Shown in pieces: positions 35,274-47,766 of a DNA stretch of 64,000 nt. Each line of letters opens with the position of its first letter. Within the stretch, counting starts at the first letter, position 1. Source of the DNA: Chaetomium olivaceum (Eukaryota > Ascomycota > Sordariomycetes > Sordariales > Chaetomiaceae); contig JAYWVB010000014.1 in assembly GCA_039881045.1 (NCBI GenBank), positions 62,001-126,000 of the forward strand, given 5' to 3'. Both the position numbers and the translations under genes were made by a program. Under the pieces are notes generated by a model. The model made no database searches. It had not been told where the DNA came from and saw nothing but the letters and a program-made list of their open reading frames with translations.

Positions 35274-36100
35274 CTACTGGCCCGCTATATCGGGAACCAA
35301 GGCGGTTTCCTCGTCTTCTTCCAGCGGTTTTCCGTCACCCAACGTAGCGGACAGCGAGATAGAAGAGTCCGTGTACCGAGTGTCTTGGTGTGAGGATCGG
35401 GCTTGCTCTTCAACCCTTGGATGGCCCTTCCCTTCGAGGGCTAGGGAAAGGAGTTCGTGTGGTTGGACGTCCGTTAAATAACGGTACAATGGGTCGTCAT
35501 TAGGAGTAGACCCGGTTTCCTTTTGCATGGATCCAAGCTTAAGCGGGCTGGACTGCCCCTGTGCTGATCCTGGCTCATCAGACGCGCGCGAAGTGTCCAA
35601 AGCATGGGGGATGATGGATGACACAGCGCGGTGGGGAGCGGCGGAGAGAGACAGCAGTATTATTTCATGGCGCTCGTGGTTGCCCAGATATCGACTAATG
35701 GAAAACGGCTGGCCTAGGTTCGATGCCCAGCTAGAGTTGACAGAAACGTCTGGGGATTCGAAGAGTGCGATGTCGAGTCCAGAAGTCGGTATGTGAAACG
35801 AACTCTCCGGGGTGATGTCGGCGAAGGTTCGATGGAGCGACTGTGGTTCTCTTGATGTGGCCGTGGAATGGTGGGACTGGGGAAGCCATGGCCGCTCTGG
35901 CTCACTGATACGGGTTAGCATGGAAACCCCCAGACCATGTAGATACCCTCGACTCGCCTCTTTGGTAGAGCAGCGTAGGGCGTTCGGCCGGTGGACGAGA
36001 GGCTGATGGAAGTTTGACTTCCGGCCCTTGCGTGTCGGACAATAGCAATGTTTCGGTTGTGTCCAATCCCAAAGAACTCGATAGGGTCAAAAGCCGCCAT
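35274..36100 (-). CDS. Possible hypothetical gene, structure uncertain
   Basis: A 216-residue open frame (35274..35921, minus) is Ser/Glu-rich and acidic at its end (KPLEEDEETALVPDIAGQ). Just upstream, another frame starts at ATG 36100 with MAAFDPIEFFGIGHNRNIAI and runs to 35915. The two overlap near 35915-35950, where there is a TGCTAAC branch-like site and CAG acceptor, but the frame they would produce by a 42-nt intron (GTATCT donor) leads instead to a third, short frame. No family recognised. Either a small spliced gene or chance open frames. Confidence 0.3.
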
Positions 36101-37399
36101 GCTGAGTGAGGACTGTCGCGATAGAATGTAAAGAATGTTGACCCGTGCCAAAAATGGGACGGAAATGACAAGTACAAAGGAGTGAACGAACGGAGGAGGA
36201 GCTAGCCCCCAAATCAGTGCAACAGAATGCGGCTCCTCCGCATTTCAAGTCAGGCGGCCGTCGAGAGACTGATGGCTGACTCAACGAGGGACCAGCGGTC
36301 CCAAAGTGGTGGAACGTAAGACGTGGGACGATGCATGCCAGAGGCGTGGGAAAACCAGAGACGTGGGAAAACCAAAGACTGGTTACCAGACTGTCGGGTC
36401 AGCCCCCTAAAGGCGACCAGCACTTCCCGACTTCGAGCAGCTCACTTGACGGTCCGCGCGCCATGACGCCTAGCGAGCCGAAAAAAGGCAACATGCGACT
36501 TGCGGAACCAAAAGGAGTTGAGGATTTGACATGGATCCTGAGATGAACACTGTCCGGTCACTGTGCAGTTCCAAGCCACGGGGCATCGGGGAGCTCCCGA
36601 ACCAGCCGAAACCAAGCTCGCCCCCCCGGCCAAGCGCCGCGCCGCAGATTGGCAGTCATATGAAGACCAATCGTGGCATTTACTGGGCCGCCATTCGCGT
36701 GCGGCACGGGAGCGCCATCTGGTGTGCCATTGTCCCGGGATCGGCCCAGCAGAGTGGTACCGGGGGTCTCACACTGTGTGTTGACGCGAGCTGGCTGCAG
36801 TATCACACAGGCAAAGTTTTCCGAGGTCCCAGCAGTTTGGGACTGGTGCCAACTGGACCTCCGCGGGATTTTGACTTGGTTGGGGTCTCATGCTTTTTCG
36901 GTAGGGGTGATTTCTTTGCCGTCGTGTAAAGGAGAGGCGAGCTTCGTGAGAATCAAAGGAACAGACGGGGCAATGGTGAAGAGAGATCCCCCCTGGGAGG
37001 AGGAGCACAGGGTAGGTGCCCAGGTATTTGCACCAACATTGGACGCAAGCCTTACTAGAGTTTAAGCCCGGACACGACGTCAAACTGTAGGTTGTTAGAA
37101 GTTGCGGTACTTGAGTGTCCGCATACAGGGGTGAGTTCCTCTTCGTTCCGCAGGGATATGGCGGGACCAAAATAAACTCGTGTAATTTGCCGATGAAGAA
37201 ACAAAAAAAGACCAAAGAAACCCAAAGTACAATCGTCGTTCGTAATGGATTTACAAGATTACCAACTCCAACTCGACTGGTTTTCCAGGGGTTGCACCTT
37301 TGTACAATGTGAGAAATAGCTACCATTACAGACACCCGCTATCTAAGCAAGAACATATCCAGTAAACTTCGCTTGCGTGTGCTGTCCGAGGACGCAAGA
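36101..37399. other. Intergenic
   Basis: No supported gene in 1.3 kb. Open frames around 36531-37065 and 36769-37335 overlap on opposite strands and have no family features. Confidence 0.5.
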
Positions 37400-40387
37400 C
37401 TAACCGCCGCCACAGCCACCACCACCACCACCACCACAACCACCCCCGCCACAGCCGCCTCCGCCTGTATACCGGTCAGCACCCATCGTAGTAACGCCGT
37501 AGAACAGTAGGTAGGCAAATGAAGCTGAACTTACCACCACCACCACCACTTCCACACCCTCCACCGACACCGCTCCCTCCCGCATCAGCACCGCCGCATC
37601 CCTGGAAGACTCTCAGTCAGCATACCCATCCCATACCCTCTCAAAACCACGCCCCACCCCCGAAGAAAAGAAAAAGAAAAAGAAAAAGACAAAAAGAACA
37701 AACTCACCCCTGCCCCGCCACACGCCCCCGCCGCAACCCCCCCCTCCACACGTCCCCTCGGCGCAACCGGCGTGCCCCCCGGCACACGCCACCACATACC
37801 CGGGATACCAGCCATAATAGAGTCCCGGCGTCCACCACAGCGGGTACGCATACGGCCCCGCATACATATAGGGATACCCCCAGTGGTCGTAGTAGATAGT
37901 ATCATCGTCGTCATCCTTGCCGCCCTTGCCGCTGTCGCCGCGGCGCGGGACGGGGCGCTGCTTCTTCTCGGCGCGGGCGCAGGCGCGCGCGTAGGCGAGG
38001 CCGAGGCGCCGGTTGTGGGACTCGGCGAGCCGGGTGGTCAGGTAGGCGACGGAGGAGCCCGGGTTTTCGGGGTGGGGGAGGACGGCCGGGTGGGCGGAGA
38101 TGTGCGCGCTGTTGGAGGGTGGGTCTGTGGGATTGATCGTATTAGCGAGCCTACCTGGTTATAGAGGACGGGGTCATGGGTTGTGGATGTGGCCGTGGGG
38201 AGGAGAAGGGTGGGGGGGGGTATGCTTTTGGGGGTTGGGGAGGTTGGTAAGGAGGGTAGGATAAGAGGACGTACGGAGAGCGGCGGCGCCGGTGGCATGG
38301 AAGGATTCTGCGACTGTGCAATCAATAATGTCAGTTTGAGATCAGGCACATGGGAATACTGAAGGGACATACTCTTGTCGTGCTTGGACATGCCGAGCGC
38401 CGCTCCGACCCTGCTGCAATGCGAGACACGTATGGCTGGAACGGTCAGTTTCGTGCTCCTATTTAAACACCGCCTCCCTTGAAGACTTACACTCGCAGTA
38501 CCAGCAGGTGCACTCGCTGTACACCTCGCCATACATGGTCTGGTACATCTTGCTAGTCCACTCGAACTGCTTGCTCAGTGTGTGCTCGGCGATCTTGTCG
38601 TCGTGGTCGATAAATCGCCCCGCACAGGCCAGCGTGTGCTGGTAGTAGATGAACGGGCTCAGCTGGTGGGTGTGCCAGGCGAGATCGACGTCCAGCGTAG
38701 GGACCGTGATACACTTCGGGTTCTTGCTCATGACGGTTAGGAACCGCTCATACTTGGTCAGCAGCCGGCTCATGGTGCTTTGGGCCGAGGGGCTGTGCAG
38801 CCAATCCAGCTTGCACATCTTCTCGCCAAAGAGGCCCTGGCGCATGACGGCACCGCCGAGGTCGAGGGCGAAGATGCTGAAGTTCTCCCAGTACCGTGAC
38901 ATCATCTTTCGGACGGCAATCCGCGATACAGTGGGCAGCATGTACTTTCCCGATGACTTCACCCCGTCAATCCATTTGACGTTTTCCCCTTTGGCCAGCA
39001 CTTTCTCGATCGCCTTGCGAGCATCGTGCATTGTGGGGCCCAGGTTACCATACCTGTCATAGTCGGTGAGAGGGGTGATATCAAAGCTCCCGTTCGGACA
39101 CCAAGTCCTCAGCAGCCGGTTGGGGAACGTTAAGGCTGGCAGGTCTGACTTTGGTTTGTGACCTCGAGCTTCCTGAGCCGTTAAGGTGGGAATCCCAGTC
39201 ATGGGGTCAAGCAGCGTCCCCGGCATGGGAAGGCTGTTGGGCCCGGTGAGAGCCCTGTAGTCTCGGACGAACTTGACGACGGCGAGGGACTCTTTGCGGA
39301 TCAAGCTCTCACAGACGCGACACCAGTGTCGAAAATTGCCGTCACCATAACCGTTGCCCGAGCGATCATCCGAGCCGGCCTGGTATCTTTCCACGCATGT
39401 GGTCCACGGGATGTGTGCCGGCGTGTTGCACCGGGGACAGTCGAGCGTCTTGATCATTGGGTCTTCGGCGTTGGCCCAGGCGCGGCCAGTATCCTTACTC
39501 CAACGACGCTTGCATTCAGCCGAGACGTTGTAATTGAACTGGGTGTCGATGGCCTTGTTGACGACGTGCCACGGCATACCGGTAGCCCAAAAGGCGCGCA
39601 GGCCAGCTCGCATGCAGTCCTCGAGGAACGCGCGAGGGTTCAGCATGTGAGTATGCCAAACCATGAGGACGTCTGTATCGTTTGGTTAGTGATGGGCGCG
39701 CGTTACCAAAGGTCCATGATGTGGTCACTCACCAAGCGGCGGGAGCATCCCCTCGTCCCAGTGCATGAGACCGTGGGTGTTCAGGCCGGAACCTGAAGGG
39801 AACTCCGAGTACCTAGCAGAGTCGGGGGTCATGTCGTGCTCCTTCAGCGGGGTCGCACCCGTTATTTTCACCATGGCGTGCCACCAGACCTCATACCGGT
39901 CCACGGCTCTGGCGACAAACAGGGCCCACCGTTTCTCGCGAATCTCACTGAGGGTTTCGAGGTTCTTGCTCCGCATCCTTTCCTTCACGCTTGGCTCCCG
40001 GTCCGCTGTCTCATTCTCATTCTCATTCTCGGTGCCTTTCTCGTCTCCTTTCTGAGGCCGTCGTCGCTTCAGGATAGGGTCGATGGGACCTGCGAGATCG
40101 TCATCCAAGCCCCAGAGACCATCTGTGCATCCGACATCTTCCTTCATCCATTGGAAGGCAAATAGCAGCTTCAGATGGGCGAGGCATGTGTCGACCTCGA
40201 GCTCGGCAGCAGTGGAAAAGCGGAGATTGTCAAATGCCGCCGTCAAATTCGCATCAGCAGCATCAGCAGCATCAGCGTTGTTTGTGCTTTCGGCAGTGTA
40301 TGCGGGTGGAGCTCCATTGTCCAGACCGCCGTCGTACCATGATGTTGGGTTGTCGTTGTTGTTGTCGTTGTTTTGGGTTGGGGGCAT
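37400..40387 (-). CDS. Glycine-rich domain-containing protein (DUF1399 type), seven exons
   Basis: Exons on the minus strand: 39733..40387, 38491..39672, 38373..38435, 38275..38313, 37708..38124, 37535..37601 and 37400..37464; about 828 residues. Introns of 60, 55, 59, 150, 106 and 70 nt carry normal GT-AG signals. Evidence for the family: VWWHAMVKITG, the repeated VLMVWHTHMLNP and VDLAWHTHQLSP motifs characteristic of this fold, paired CxxC sites (CPRCNTPAHIPW; CRVCESLI), and ECTCWYCESIR. The last third contains a Tyr/Trp-rich stretch (YYDHWGYPYMYAGPYAYPLW) and a Gly/Cys tail (GGGCGGGG runs). The C8 run at 37737-37744 has one base too many for the exon phases to agree; seven would fit. Function unknown in fungi; plant relatives are linked to stress responses. 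Confidence 0.85.
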
Positions 40388-43085
40388 GCTGGGCGTTCAC
40401 CTTGGCCCGCAATCGGGCGGGGATGGCTTGGGTGGAATTGAATGCTCGTCTCCAATGGACTGGAAGTGTGGGTGCTGGGCAGGAGATGGAACTTCTTTGG
40501 AAGCTTTTATGCTTTAGTACATAGGTACACGGCGGTTTCTGTGCGTGCCATCCGCATTCTCGATCGAGATGGTGCTTCACTGTCATTGAACCATGACCAC
40601 ACCCTTTTCTGTTCAGGAATGGAATTACTGTGTAAGGCACAGTACTGAGTGTAATCCATGGATGATGGATTCCACCGGCCCGGAACAATCCTGGGGGGAA
40701 TGCACCATCAGCTATCAGCTGGGGGCCATTGGGTGTTAGCAGTGCTTGTTCGCGACATGGGCGCACTAAGCCCCCATTCGGTCGCAAATTTGGGGCTTCT
40801 GAGCGAAAGCTGGGGAAATCTGTCCAGTGGCAGCAGCGCTCTTGGCCACGCCCGCTTCATGGAGCCAAAACTGCAATGCAACCACCTGAAAACAACCTAA
40901 CCTGGAAAACAAAAAGTGGAGGAGGGGCCCGGGCGAGGCAGAATTGCGGAACAACCTGGAACCTCACACTGCGACATCCATCTCCGGGCCGCTCCCGACT
41001 TGGCCCTGAATCGCTCAGCCACAGCCTTCCTCGGTTCCCATTCAGAACCACAAAAACAGCCTCGCGCGAGGGCTGAGGCTCTTCGTCCATCTTCATCGGT
41101 AACCATCTGGGGCGTCCAATGTAACCTCCAACTTCGCGGCTCCGCAACTTTCCCGGTTGACCACTTTCGTCACACCGAAACGCCTTGGAGCGCCGAACAC
41201 AGATCAAAAGAGAATGGCCTGTCAACCTTGGAAGCGGGCATGACTTTGAACTTGATGGTCCCGGAATATCGTCTGATGCATTGAACCCGACTGTTTTGCT
41301 TTTCTTCCTTTTTATCTTTGCCTTCCCCACCTGCACTTTTCAACTCAGTGTTGACGGAGGTATATACAATACCTTACAATACCTACATTTTGCACCGAGT
41401 GAGTCCGGGAGGTTACGAAGTGAAAAATGTGGGATCCAACTGAAAGATGGTATCACAACTTCAGTCTAACAGTTTGGTACCAATGCACCAGGGCTCACCG
41501 TTGGCTTGTATGGCGAGTACCTTAAGGAAGTCGTCACCCGCGTCAACTACTTCTCAAGCATGTCCACATCGCCTAGGTAGGTAGCTTTCAACCGCAATTC
41601 AGAAATCATATGATTGTGGCCAAAGGAGAACAGCTTTGGTATTTCCTATATATGTTAGGTCAGCAATGGTCGTTGTCGGGTGCACAGAAATCGAGGCCTT
41701 GGAGCCGAGGCAGCTGAAGCACGGGCGGGCGGATTGCGCGCAGCTGAGAGCGTCGCGTATTGTTCTGACGCCGCGGCGACCACTTACATTACCTATCAAT
41801 CCAAGCGCAGGTAACCCAGTGCGGCTGGAATAGGCGATGCGGCCCCGTGGAAAGGACAAAAGGCCCTCAACCCGTGTTGCGTTTGGGCATTGGAAAAACG
41901 TTGGCAAAAGTCGAACACGATGCTGATGTTGACGAGTTGCAGACAAACGTAAACTGCTGGCTGCACACATCTCGCCGACGGCATCCCGAGTCGCTAACTG
42001 GGGACGACCAATTCTCATCCTCTCCAGATCTCCTCCAAGCTTTCCGCCACCCGGTTTACGTCCGGTGTCCCCTCTGACCGTTAACATGCCACGCGTTCAC
42101 CGGCTCGGTCTGGTCGATTCCATTCTCGTTACACTATACCACAGTGCAGCCGCCACCCTTGATTTGGCGGCTCCTCATTGATTCATTGATGTGCCTTTTG
42201 TCGGAATCCTCCGCTGTTCTTCTGCAGCCAAAACCGAATCAGGGACATGGCGGCCCAACGATACCCAGCCACTTGTCCGCTGGCGCTGAGCCTCCATGTC
42301 GCACACAGCGATCGCCACAGCCTTGCCTGTTATCTCTCCTGCCAATGTTTTGGCTACGAGTCATATCCACAGCTCGCGTACCGGTCCCGACTCCCGAGGC
42401 GGCCATTAGTTTTCGGAGCTTGATCTCGAGCTTTCAGTGCCTCGCCGCCAAGGGCAACCCCTGACACGACATGCGCTGGCATCCAAACAATCCATTCACA
42501 CCGGTCTAGACCGCTCCTGGATTCAACGGCTGCACTGCATACGCATTTGGCAATGCAAACCATCTCTCTAATCTGTACACGATCCGACACGATCCGATCC
42601 GATGCAGCAACGTGCGGGTACGAGGTGGGCCCGGGGCAGCCACCCGGTGCGGCGGCTGGTGGAGGCTAGGTCCCCGATTAAGGCGGCTGGGCATCCACCG
42701 AGTTGCACTTTTACGGTATTGGACATCAGAGCTGCTTGAATAGAAGTGCCCCCCTGTCAAGCGACTGGATGCGGCGCAAACTGCCCGCTAACAAGGCGAC
42801 AGCACCGTCCCCGAGCATCCCTGGAGCCGGACATGTCTCACCGACTTTTCCATGTTCGAGACGCCTGCTGGGAAGTCGGATAACACCTGACAACTCAGGC
42901 CATGTCCGGCTAACAATTTCATGATACAGGCACATGTTGGCTTGAAAACCCCGAGCATGACGCTTCCTTTCGATCCATTTGCTCCTAATTCCAATTAGCA
43001 AGGTACCTGTTATGGAAACCAGCTGTGACCAAGAACGTCGAACTGGACTATCTTTTATCATAATATAATCAAAACCACGCCCACA
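40388..43085. other. Long intergenic stretch
   Basis: 2.7 kb without a supported gene. TAGGTAGGTAG at 41574-41584. A 162-residue open frame at 41599-42087 (minus) was examined and not accepted. Confidence 0.5.
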
Positions 43086-44027
43086 ATGCCTCCATTCATG
43101 TCGTTCACCTCCCCCATTTCCCATCATGTCCCCACTCTGGTATCTTGGAACCTCAAGGTCCGGTCATCCCCAGAGGAACCTCAACCAGCAGGGCTCATTG
43201 CCCTTGGAGTCTGTCTCGGGGTCGCCCTGGTGCTAGTGCTCATCTGGTACACCTGTTGCCGGGCACAAACAGGGCCGTTGAAGGAGATACAGATGTACAG
43301 AAAGGGTCCGGGGTCGAGGATGAGGAAAGAGATCAGGACTATACGGCCGGCGCCAATCTCCCGAAGCGTGTCGGAACCCGACACCGAACACTCCGCCTCC
43401 ACCTCCTCAGGCTCTGCCGGCTCATCCGACGCGACCAGCTCGACCGCCGGAGACACAACAGAGACATATGACATGTCAAGTTCATACCCAAGCCCGATCA
43501 TGATGCCACCGCAAGCATATGTCACCAACGCCTACCCCAACCCGGTCACGGCCCCACCACAGCCATACGGCCTCCCCCATTCATACGCGAACCCGGGCAT
43601 CGCTCCGCCACAGGCATATGAAACCTCCGATCCATACCCAAACCCTGGCATGGCCCCGCCGCCGGCGACAATGGCGCCGGAAATGACGCAGCCGCCAAAG
43701 GCATACGCGCACCATGCCATGAGCTATCTGGACCCGGCGCTCGGTGGAACGACGGCGGGTCTGGGTTTACGGAGTGCGGAGGATCCGTATATGACGCCGC
43801 CACACGTCCAGCAAGGGCCGCCAGAGATGACGGAGGCGCCGTTGGGGAGGCGGGCCATGACGAGCCTGCCGCTTCCTGGCGTTTTTACCAGGAATTTGGG
43901 GGTGCCGGTGCAGGGCAGGCAGTTTGGGAGTCAGGCTCCGGGTAGTGGGGGCGGGCAGCATGCCCCTGAATATGCGACGGCGAGAGGGCCACGTGGGGGG
44001 AATTCGAACTGGTGGGACGGGGAGTAG
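43086..44027 (+). CDS. Single-pass membrane protein with Tyr/Pro repeat tail
   Basis: Single exon, 313 residues. No N-terminal signal peptide is evident. One transmembrane helix lies around residues 36-60 (GLIALGVCLGVALVLVLIWY), followed by CCRAQ, a possible palmitoylation site, and a basic juxtamembrane segment, so the long tail is probably cytosolic. A Ser/Thr-rich stretch (residues ~95-130) leads into four copies of a 16-17-residue repeat of the form Y-P-N-P-x-x-A-P-P-Q-x-Y (about residues 134-205). The C-terminus is Gly-rich and ends NSNWWDGE. Fungi have many such mucin-like or tail-signalling proteins without known function; I do not recognise a family. Confidence 0.65.
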   Translation: MPPFMSFTSPISHHVPTLVSWNLKVRSSPEEPQPAGLIALGVCLGVALVLVLIWYTCCRAQTGPLKEIQMYRKGPGSRMRKEIRTIRPAPISRSVSEPDTEHSASTSSGSAGSSDATSSTAGDTTETYDMSSSYPSPIMMPPQAYVTNAYPNPVTAPPQPYGLPHSYANPGIAPPQAYETSDPYPNPGMAPPPATMAPEMTQPPKAYAHHAMSYLDPALGGTTAGLGLRSAEDPYMTPPHVQQGPPEMTEAPLGRRAMTSLPLPGVFTRNLGVPVQGRQFGSQAPGSGGGQHAPEYATARGPRGGNSNWWDGE

Positions 44028-44632
44028 GTATCTGCCTGCCTACTATTATCTACCGAAGCAACGGTCGGGGGCTGTGGATGGGTTTCATTTGTCATTAAGC
44101 ATAGCATATGGGGGGTCAAGGTGCATGATGGGTATGATCTAATGAATGTGTACTCACTTTCTAATACCTAATGGCGGTTAGGGGCAGCATATAATCAGAG
44201 AATACCACCAAGGAGTTGGAGAGTCAGAATCATGGGTCAATAATCGAGGAATATGATATCCGAGACGCTGGAGGATAGGTCCGGCCTTAGGACAATACTA
44301 CAGACAACCCATGTACAAATCACACGTTTGGGTGACGGGACTGACGTTGTGCCCCAGTTCAGCATTACATGCGGGGTGCGTTGTCGAAGATACAAATCAC
44401 CCAAGATAGAAAGCCAGGAGTTTAAACAGAAACGATAGTATATGCATTCTGAAAAATATTCTTTGCGTCCACCACTACATCAGTTATCTTCCCAATGGCC
44501 AAGTATATCTTACACTACAAGTTCCCACATCCTTCCCCTCATCCGCTCATCTCTCTTTCAACCCTTTGGTACTCATCCTAGCCTAATACACACGAAACTT
44601 CGCAATTCCTATCATCCCCGCTTCCCCACGAC
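44028..44632. other. Intergenic
   Basis: Convergent 3' flanks; no gene seen. Confidence 0.5.
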
Positions 44633-46018
44633 CTAATACAACAAATATCCCAACCTCCCCTCCAACACCAACCCCTCCACCTCATCTCCAAACTTAGCCA
44701 GCCCTTCCAACCCAGCCACAACCCCCTTCGTCTCACCACCATCCCCATCAACCCCCCCCTCCCCTTCCCCCCGCCCCTCAAACCCCCTTCCTCCCGCATA
44801 AACCGGCTCCGGCGACGCCGCCGGCGTAATCGGCAGCTGAATGCCCCCGACCACCCCCCACCCCCGCGGCGCCTCCCCACTCCCATCCCCGCCCCAAAGC
44901 CCTCTACTCCACTCGCACTCCCTCCCGTACCCGTACTCTTCTTCATATACCACGGCTCCACCTCCACCCTCACCCTCACCGCCACCGCCGCCGCCGCCGC
45001 CGCCGCTGCCCGCCTCCGCTCCCTCTCCGCCCGCTCCCGACGCCGATGCCCCGCCAGCCCGCCCTCCACAGCCTCCGCGACAGCGGCGAAGCCCACGCCG
45101 GGGAAGGGCGCCGCGGGCCGCGGCCACACGAGGCGCAGCGGGTGCAGCGCTTGGATGAGTTCGCCGAGGAGCTGGGCGTCGGTGGGGGTGGAGGCGAGCG
45201 TGTCGAGCGTGCTGTGGAGGTGGGTGAGGGTGCGGGTGAGGAGGGCGATGCGGGTGCTGTTGATGTTTTCTGAGAGGGGGAGGTTAGCGTGAGTTTTGGG
45301 ATGAGGGATTGAGTAGGTGTGTGTGTGGGGGGGGAAGGGGCTTACGGATGATCTTCTCGCGGATGGGCAGCCCGTAAGTTGGGATTGGGCCGGTGGACCG
45401 GGCGGCCGCGAGCTTGGTGGCGGTTTTGAAGATGGCGGCGTGCCGGAAGATGTGGCTGATGTAGATCCAGGGGATGGGGTCTTGGTCGACCGTGTCCGGA
45501 TGGCTGGTCTCGAGGTGGGTGATCCACCTCTCGGCATATACCTCAACCGCGTCGTAGAGCTGGAAGCGGTCGACAACGAGTGCAATGTGGGCGATCGTTT
45601 CCAGGTCCACGGTCTTGGGGATTTTCGATCCCCGGCTGTGAATTACGTTCATGACGATGCTGACGGCCTTGGGGTCGAATTCCTCGGCCAATTTCAGATG
45701 TACTCGGCCATCAGACTGTCGCGCGCCTTTTCCGGTGCCAAACTGCAGCTTGTTCTGGAAGACGCGTGAAGCGAGCGCAAGGTGCCTCGAGGAGACCTTG
45801 ATGCGCAACCCCGATTGAGCGGCAGATGTGATATTTCGTGATTTGTCCTGGTCATTGGGTCCGTTGAGACTTATTCCGAGCCCATCCTGTGGCGCCAAAG
45901 CCTGGCTGGATGGTGGCCCAGGGACGATGAGCAAGACATCGGCATCCGGGTCGACCTCATAAATAGGGGTGAGGTTCGCGAATGGCGATGTCACAACAGC
46001 AACCTCGATGAAGCCCAT
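44633..46018 (-). CDS. BTB/POZ-like fungal protein, frame unclear at the 3' end
   Basis: Exon 1 45346..46018 and exon 2 45269 downwards, with a 76-nt intron (GTAAGC/CTAAC/CAG). The N-terminal half is a fungal BTB type: DPDADVLLIVPGP, LRIKVSSRHLALASRVFQNKL, AVSIVMNVIHSRG, and VDLETIAHIALVVDRFQLYD, then the post-BTB helices. Such proteins may serve as Cullin-3 adaptors, but many fungal ones are untested. In exon 2 the frame from 45269 stays open to 44578, but from about 44980 downwards another frame, ending IQLPITPAASPEPVYAGGRG ... EGLVLEGRLGYLLY at 44633, looks far more like protein. The switch falls in a GGC/GAG-rich repeat (44960-45060), so a one-base indel or a weak GTGAGG intron is likely. 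With frame A the product has 454 residues. Confidence 0.7.
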
Positions 46019-47039
46019 CTTGGGGGATTCTTTGAATCTTAGCAGCGTTGTGTGTTCAATTGGGTCAAGTCACGTATGAATGAGCCATTTGTAACAAAAA
46101 GAAGGTTGGATTCAACATCTCGAGCGCGTTGCGCGCATGATGTGCGGGGCAGACTCGATCACGCAATCCTCCCAACTCGGTGGCTGGACTCCCAATTGGG
46201 CGGTTATTAAGGTTTTGGCTGTCTTGGGTTTGGGGGTCGCTCCAATGAGACCTCAACCGCCCCCAAATTGTCACCCCCCCAAAACGGGATGGCGGAGGGT
46301 TTAATACACCAGATAGGCGATGTTGCTGAAGAGGAGCACTGTTACAACTACCACATGTCATTACAGGGTCTCCCAGTCTCCCAGTGTCATCACCAGCTCT
46401 AACACTTCCTGAACAAAAAACGCATTAATCCAAATAGCCGACTGTAGATCGTTACATAAGTAGTGTGCTGGGTGACAAGGCGTAAAGCTTCTGACATTAG
46501 GTGGAAGGTGTTAAGCCGACGAGACGCATAGGACTGGATACCTAGGATGAGCGCCCCCAGCCCCAAAGACATGCTCAAGGACGTACATGTCAAAACATCA
46601 TGCATGTGAATTTGTGGTTGACTTTTGCCGGTATACCTGTATATGGAACATAATGGCAAGTCCCTTTTGCACCTGTTTTCTTCCCAACTCCTCACGCCCC
46701 CTTGCAATACTCAGATAGGGTTGTTCCTGAGCAACTCTTTTACACGAACCTAGAAATGTTGCGGGCTAGGGTTGTATTGGTCCCTCTCGTTTCGGCTTGC
46801 ATTGGTGACTGACGATAGATAGGTAGGCAATTGCGTGCACAAAGATATTTACAAAGGTCTGAAGCTCGAATTGAAGACAGATTGCGCAGTAAGCCGGATA
46901 TTCTCCCTCCCCCCCTTCTTTCCCCCACCCTCAACGCTAGCGTCTCTTTTACCCTTCTCCACCCCCTTTGGGTGTGTGCTCACCAGCAGAGCGTCCTCAG
47001 TTGGTGTGCGACTGGGTCTCTTCAAGACTACGAAACCGC
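46019..47039. other. Intergenic
   Basis: About 1 kb; no supported gene. TAGGTAGG at 46820-46827. Poly-C/CT-rich near 46900-46975. Confidence 0.5.
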
Positions 47040-47766
47040 TTAGGAGACGGTGATGGCACCGGAGCCGCTGCTCTGGTAGCCCTCGGTGGCGACAATCTGG
47101 TAGTTGTGGGTGCCGAGCTGGAGGCCGGCCTGGGCCCAGGCGTCGAAGTGGGCGCCGACGTCGACCGAGCCCGACGTGCGGTGGCTCTGGCGGACCGACC
47201 AGAACTGGTCAAAGGTGCTGGTACCTTCGATCGAGGGCTGGTTGACCCGCTGCGTCTTGGCGATAGTGTAGGTGCTGCCGTCCTGCTCGATGGTGCCAAA
47301 CTTGGTGGCCTGCGACGATGGGTCGTAGCTGCCGAACGCCTCGACGATGTAGTACTCGATCAGCGGGTTCTGGGTCCACCCGTAGATGGCCAGGTAACCG
47401 TTGCCCCCCTGCGGGTCGAACGTGCCCTCGAAGTTGATAGTGCGGGCAGAGCCGGGGTTCCTAGAATCGAAATCATATTAGCTAAACCCTGTTGTATCTA
47501 GTCATAGGCGCAGAGATCACATACCAGCCCTTGCCACCCACAAAGTTGCCGCAGTTTTGCCAGTTGACGCTGTAGGAGCCGCCAGGGCCGTTCTCGTAGT
47601 TAACGGTGCCGCCGTTGTCGGTCCAGAAGGAGTAGTAGAAACCCTCGTGGGTGCCAGTGCCGCTGGGGGTACCGGCGCGGGCCGCGAGCTCACTCAACTG
47701 AGTCCCGTTGAAGGGGAAGGCAAGGGCGCCAGTGGCGCCGAGAAGGACGGCCTTGAAGGAAACCAT
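47040..47766 (-). CDS. Secreted GH11 endo-1,4-beta-xylanase
   Basis: Hydrolyses internal beta-1,4 bonds of xylan. Exons 47525..47766 and 47040..47460 on the minus strand, with a 64-nt intron (GTATGT/CTAAT/TAG), give 220 residues, the normal size. Signal peptide MVSFKAVLLGATGALAFPFN region, then a short pro-segment ending in AARAG. The jelly-roll signatures are all present: YYSFWTDNGGTVNYENG, NFVGGKGWNPGSART, YLAIYGWTQNPLIEYYIVE with the nucleophile Glu116, and IVATEGYQSSG with the acid/base Glu207. No carbohydrate-binding module. Start at 47766 chosen over the upstream in-frame Met because it begins the signal peptide. A TATA box and one XlnR-type site lie upstream. Confidence 0.97.

Noticed and set aside
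41599..42087. 162-codon open frame, minus strand
   Set aside because: No family features, no supporting promoter or splice context.
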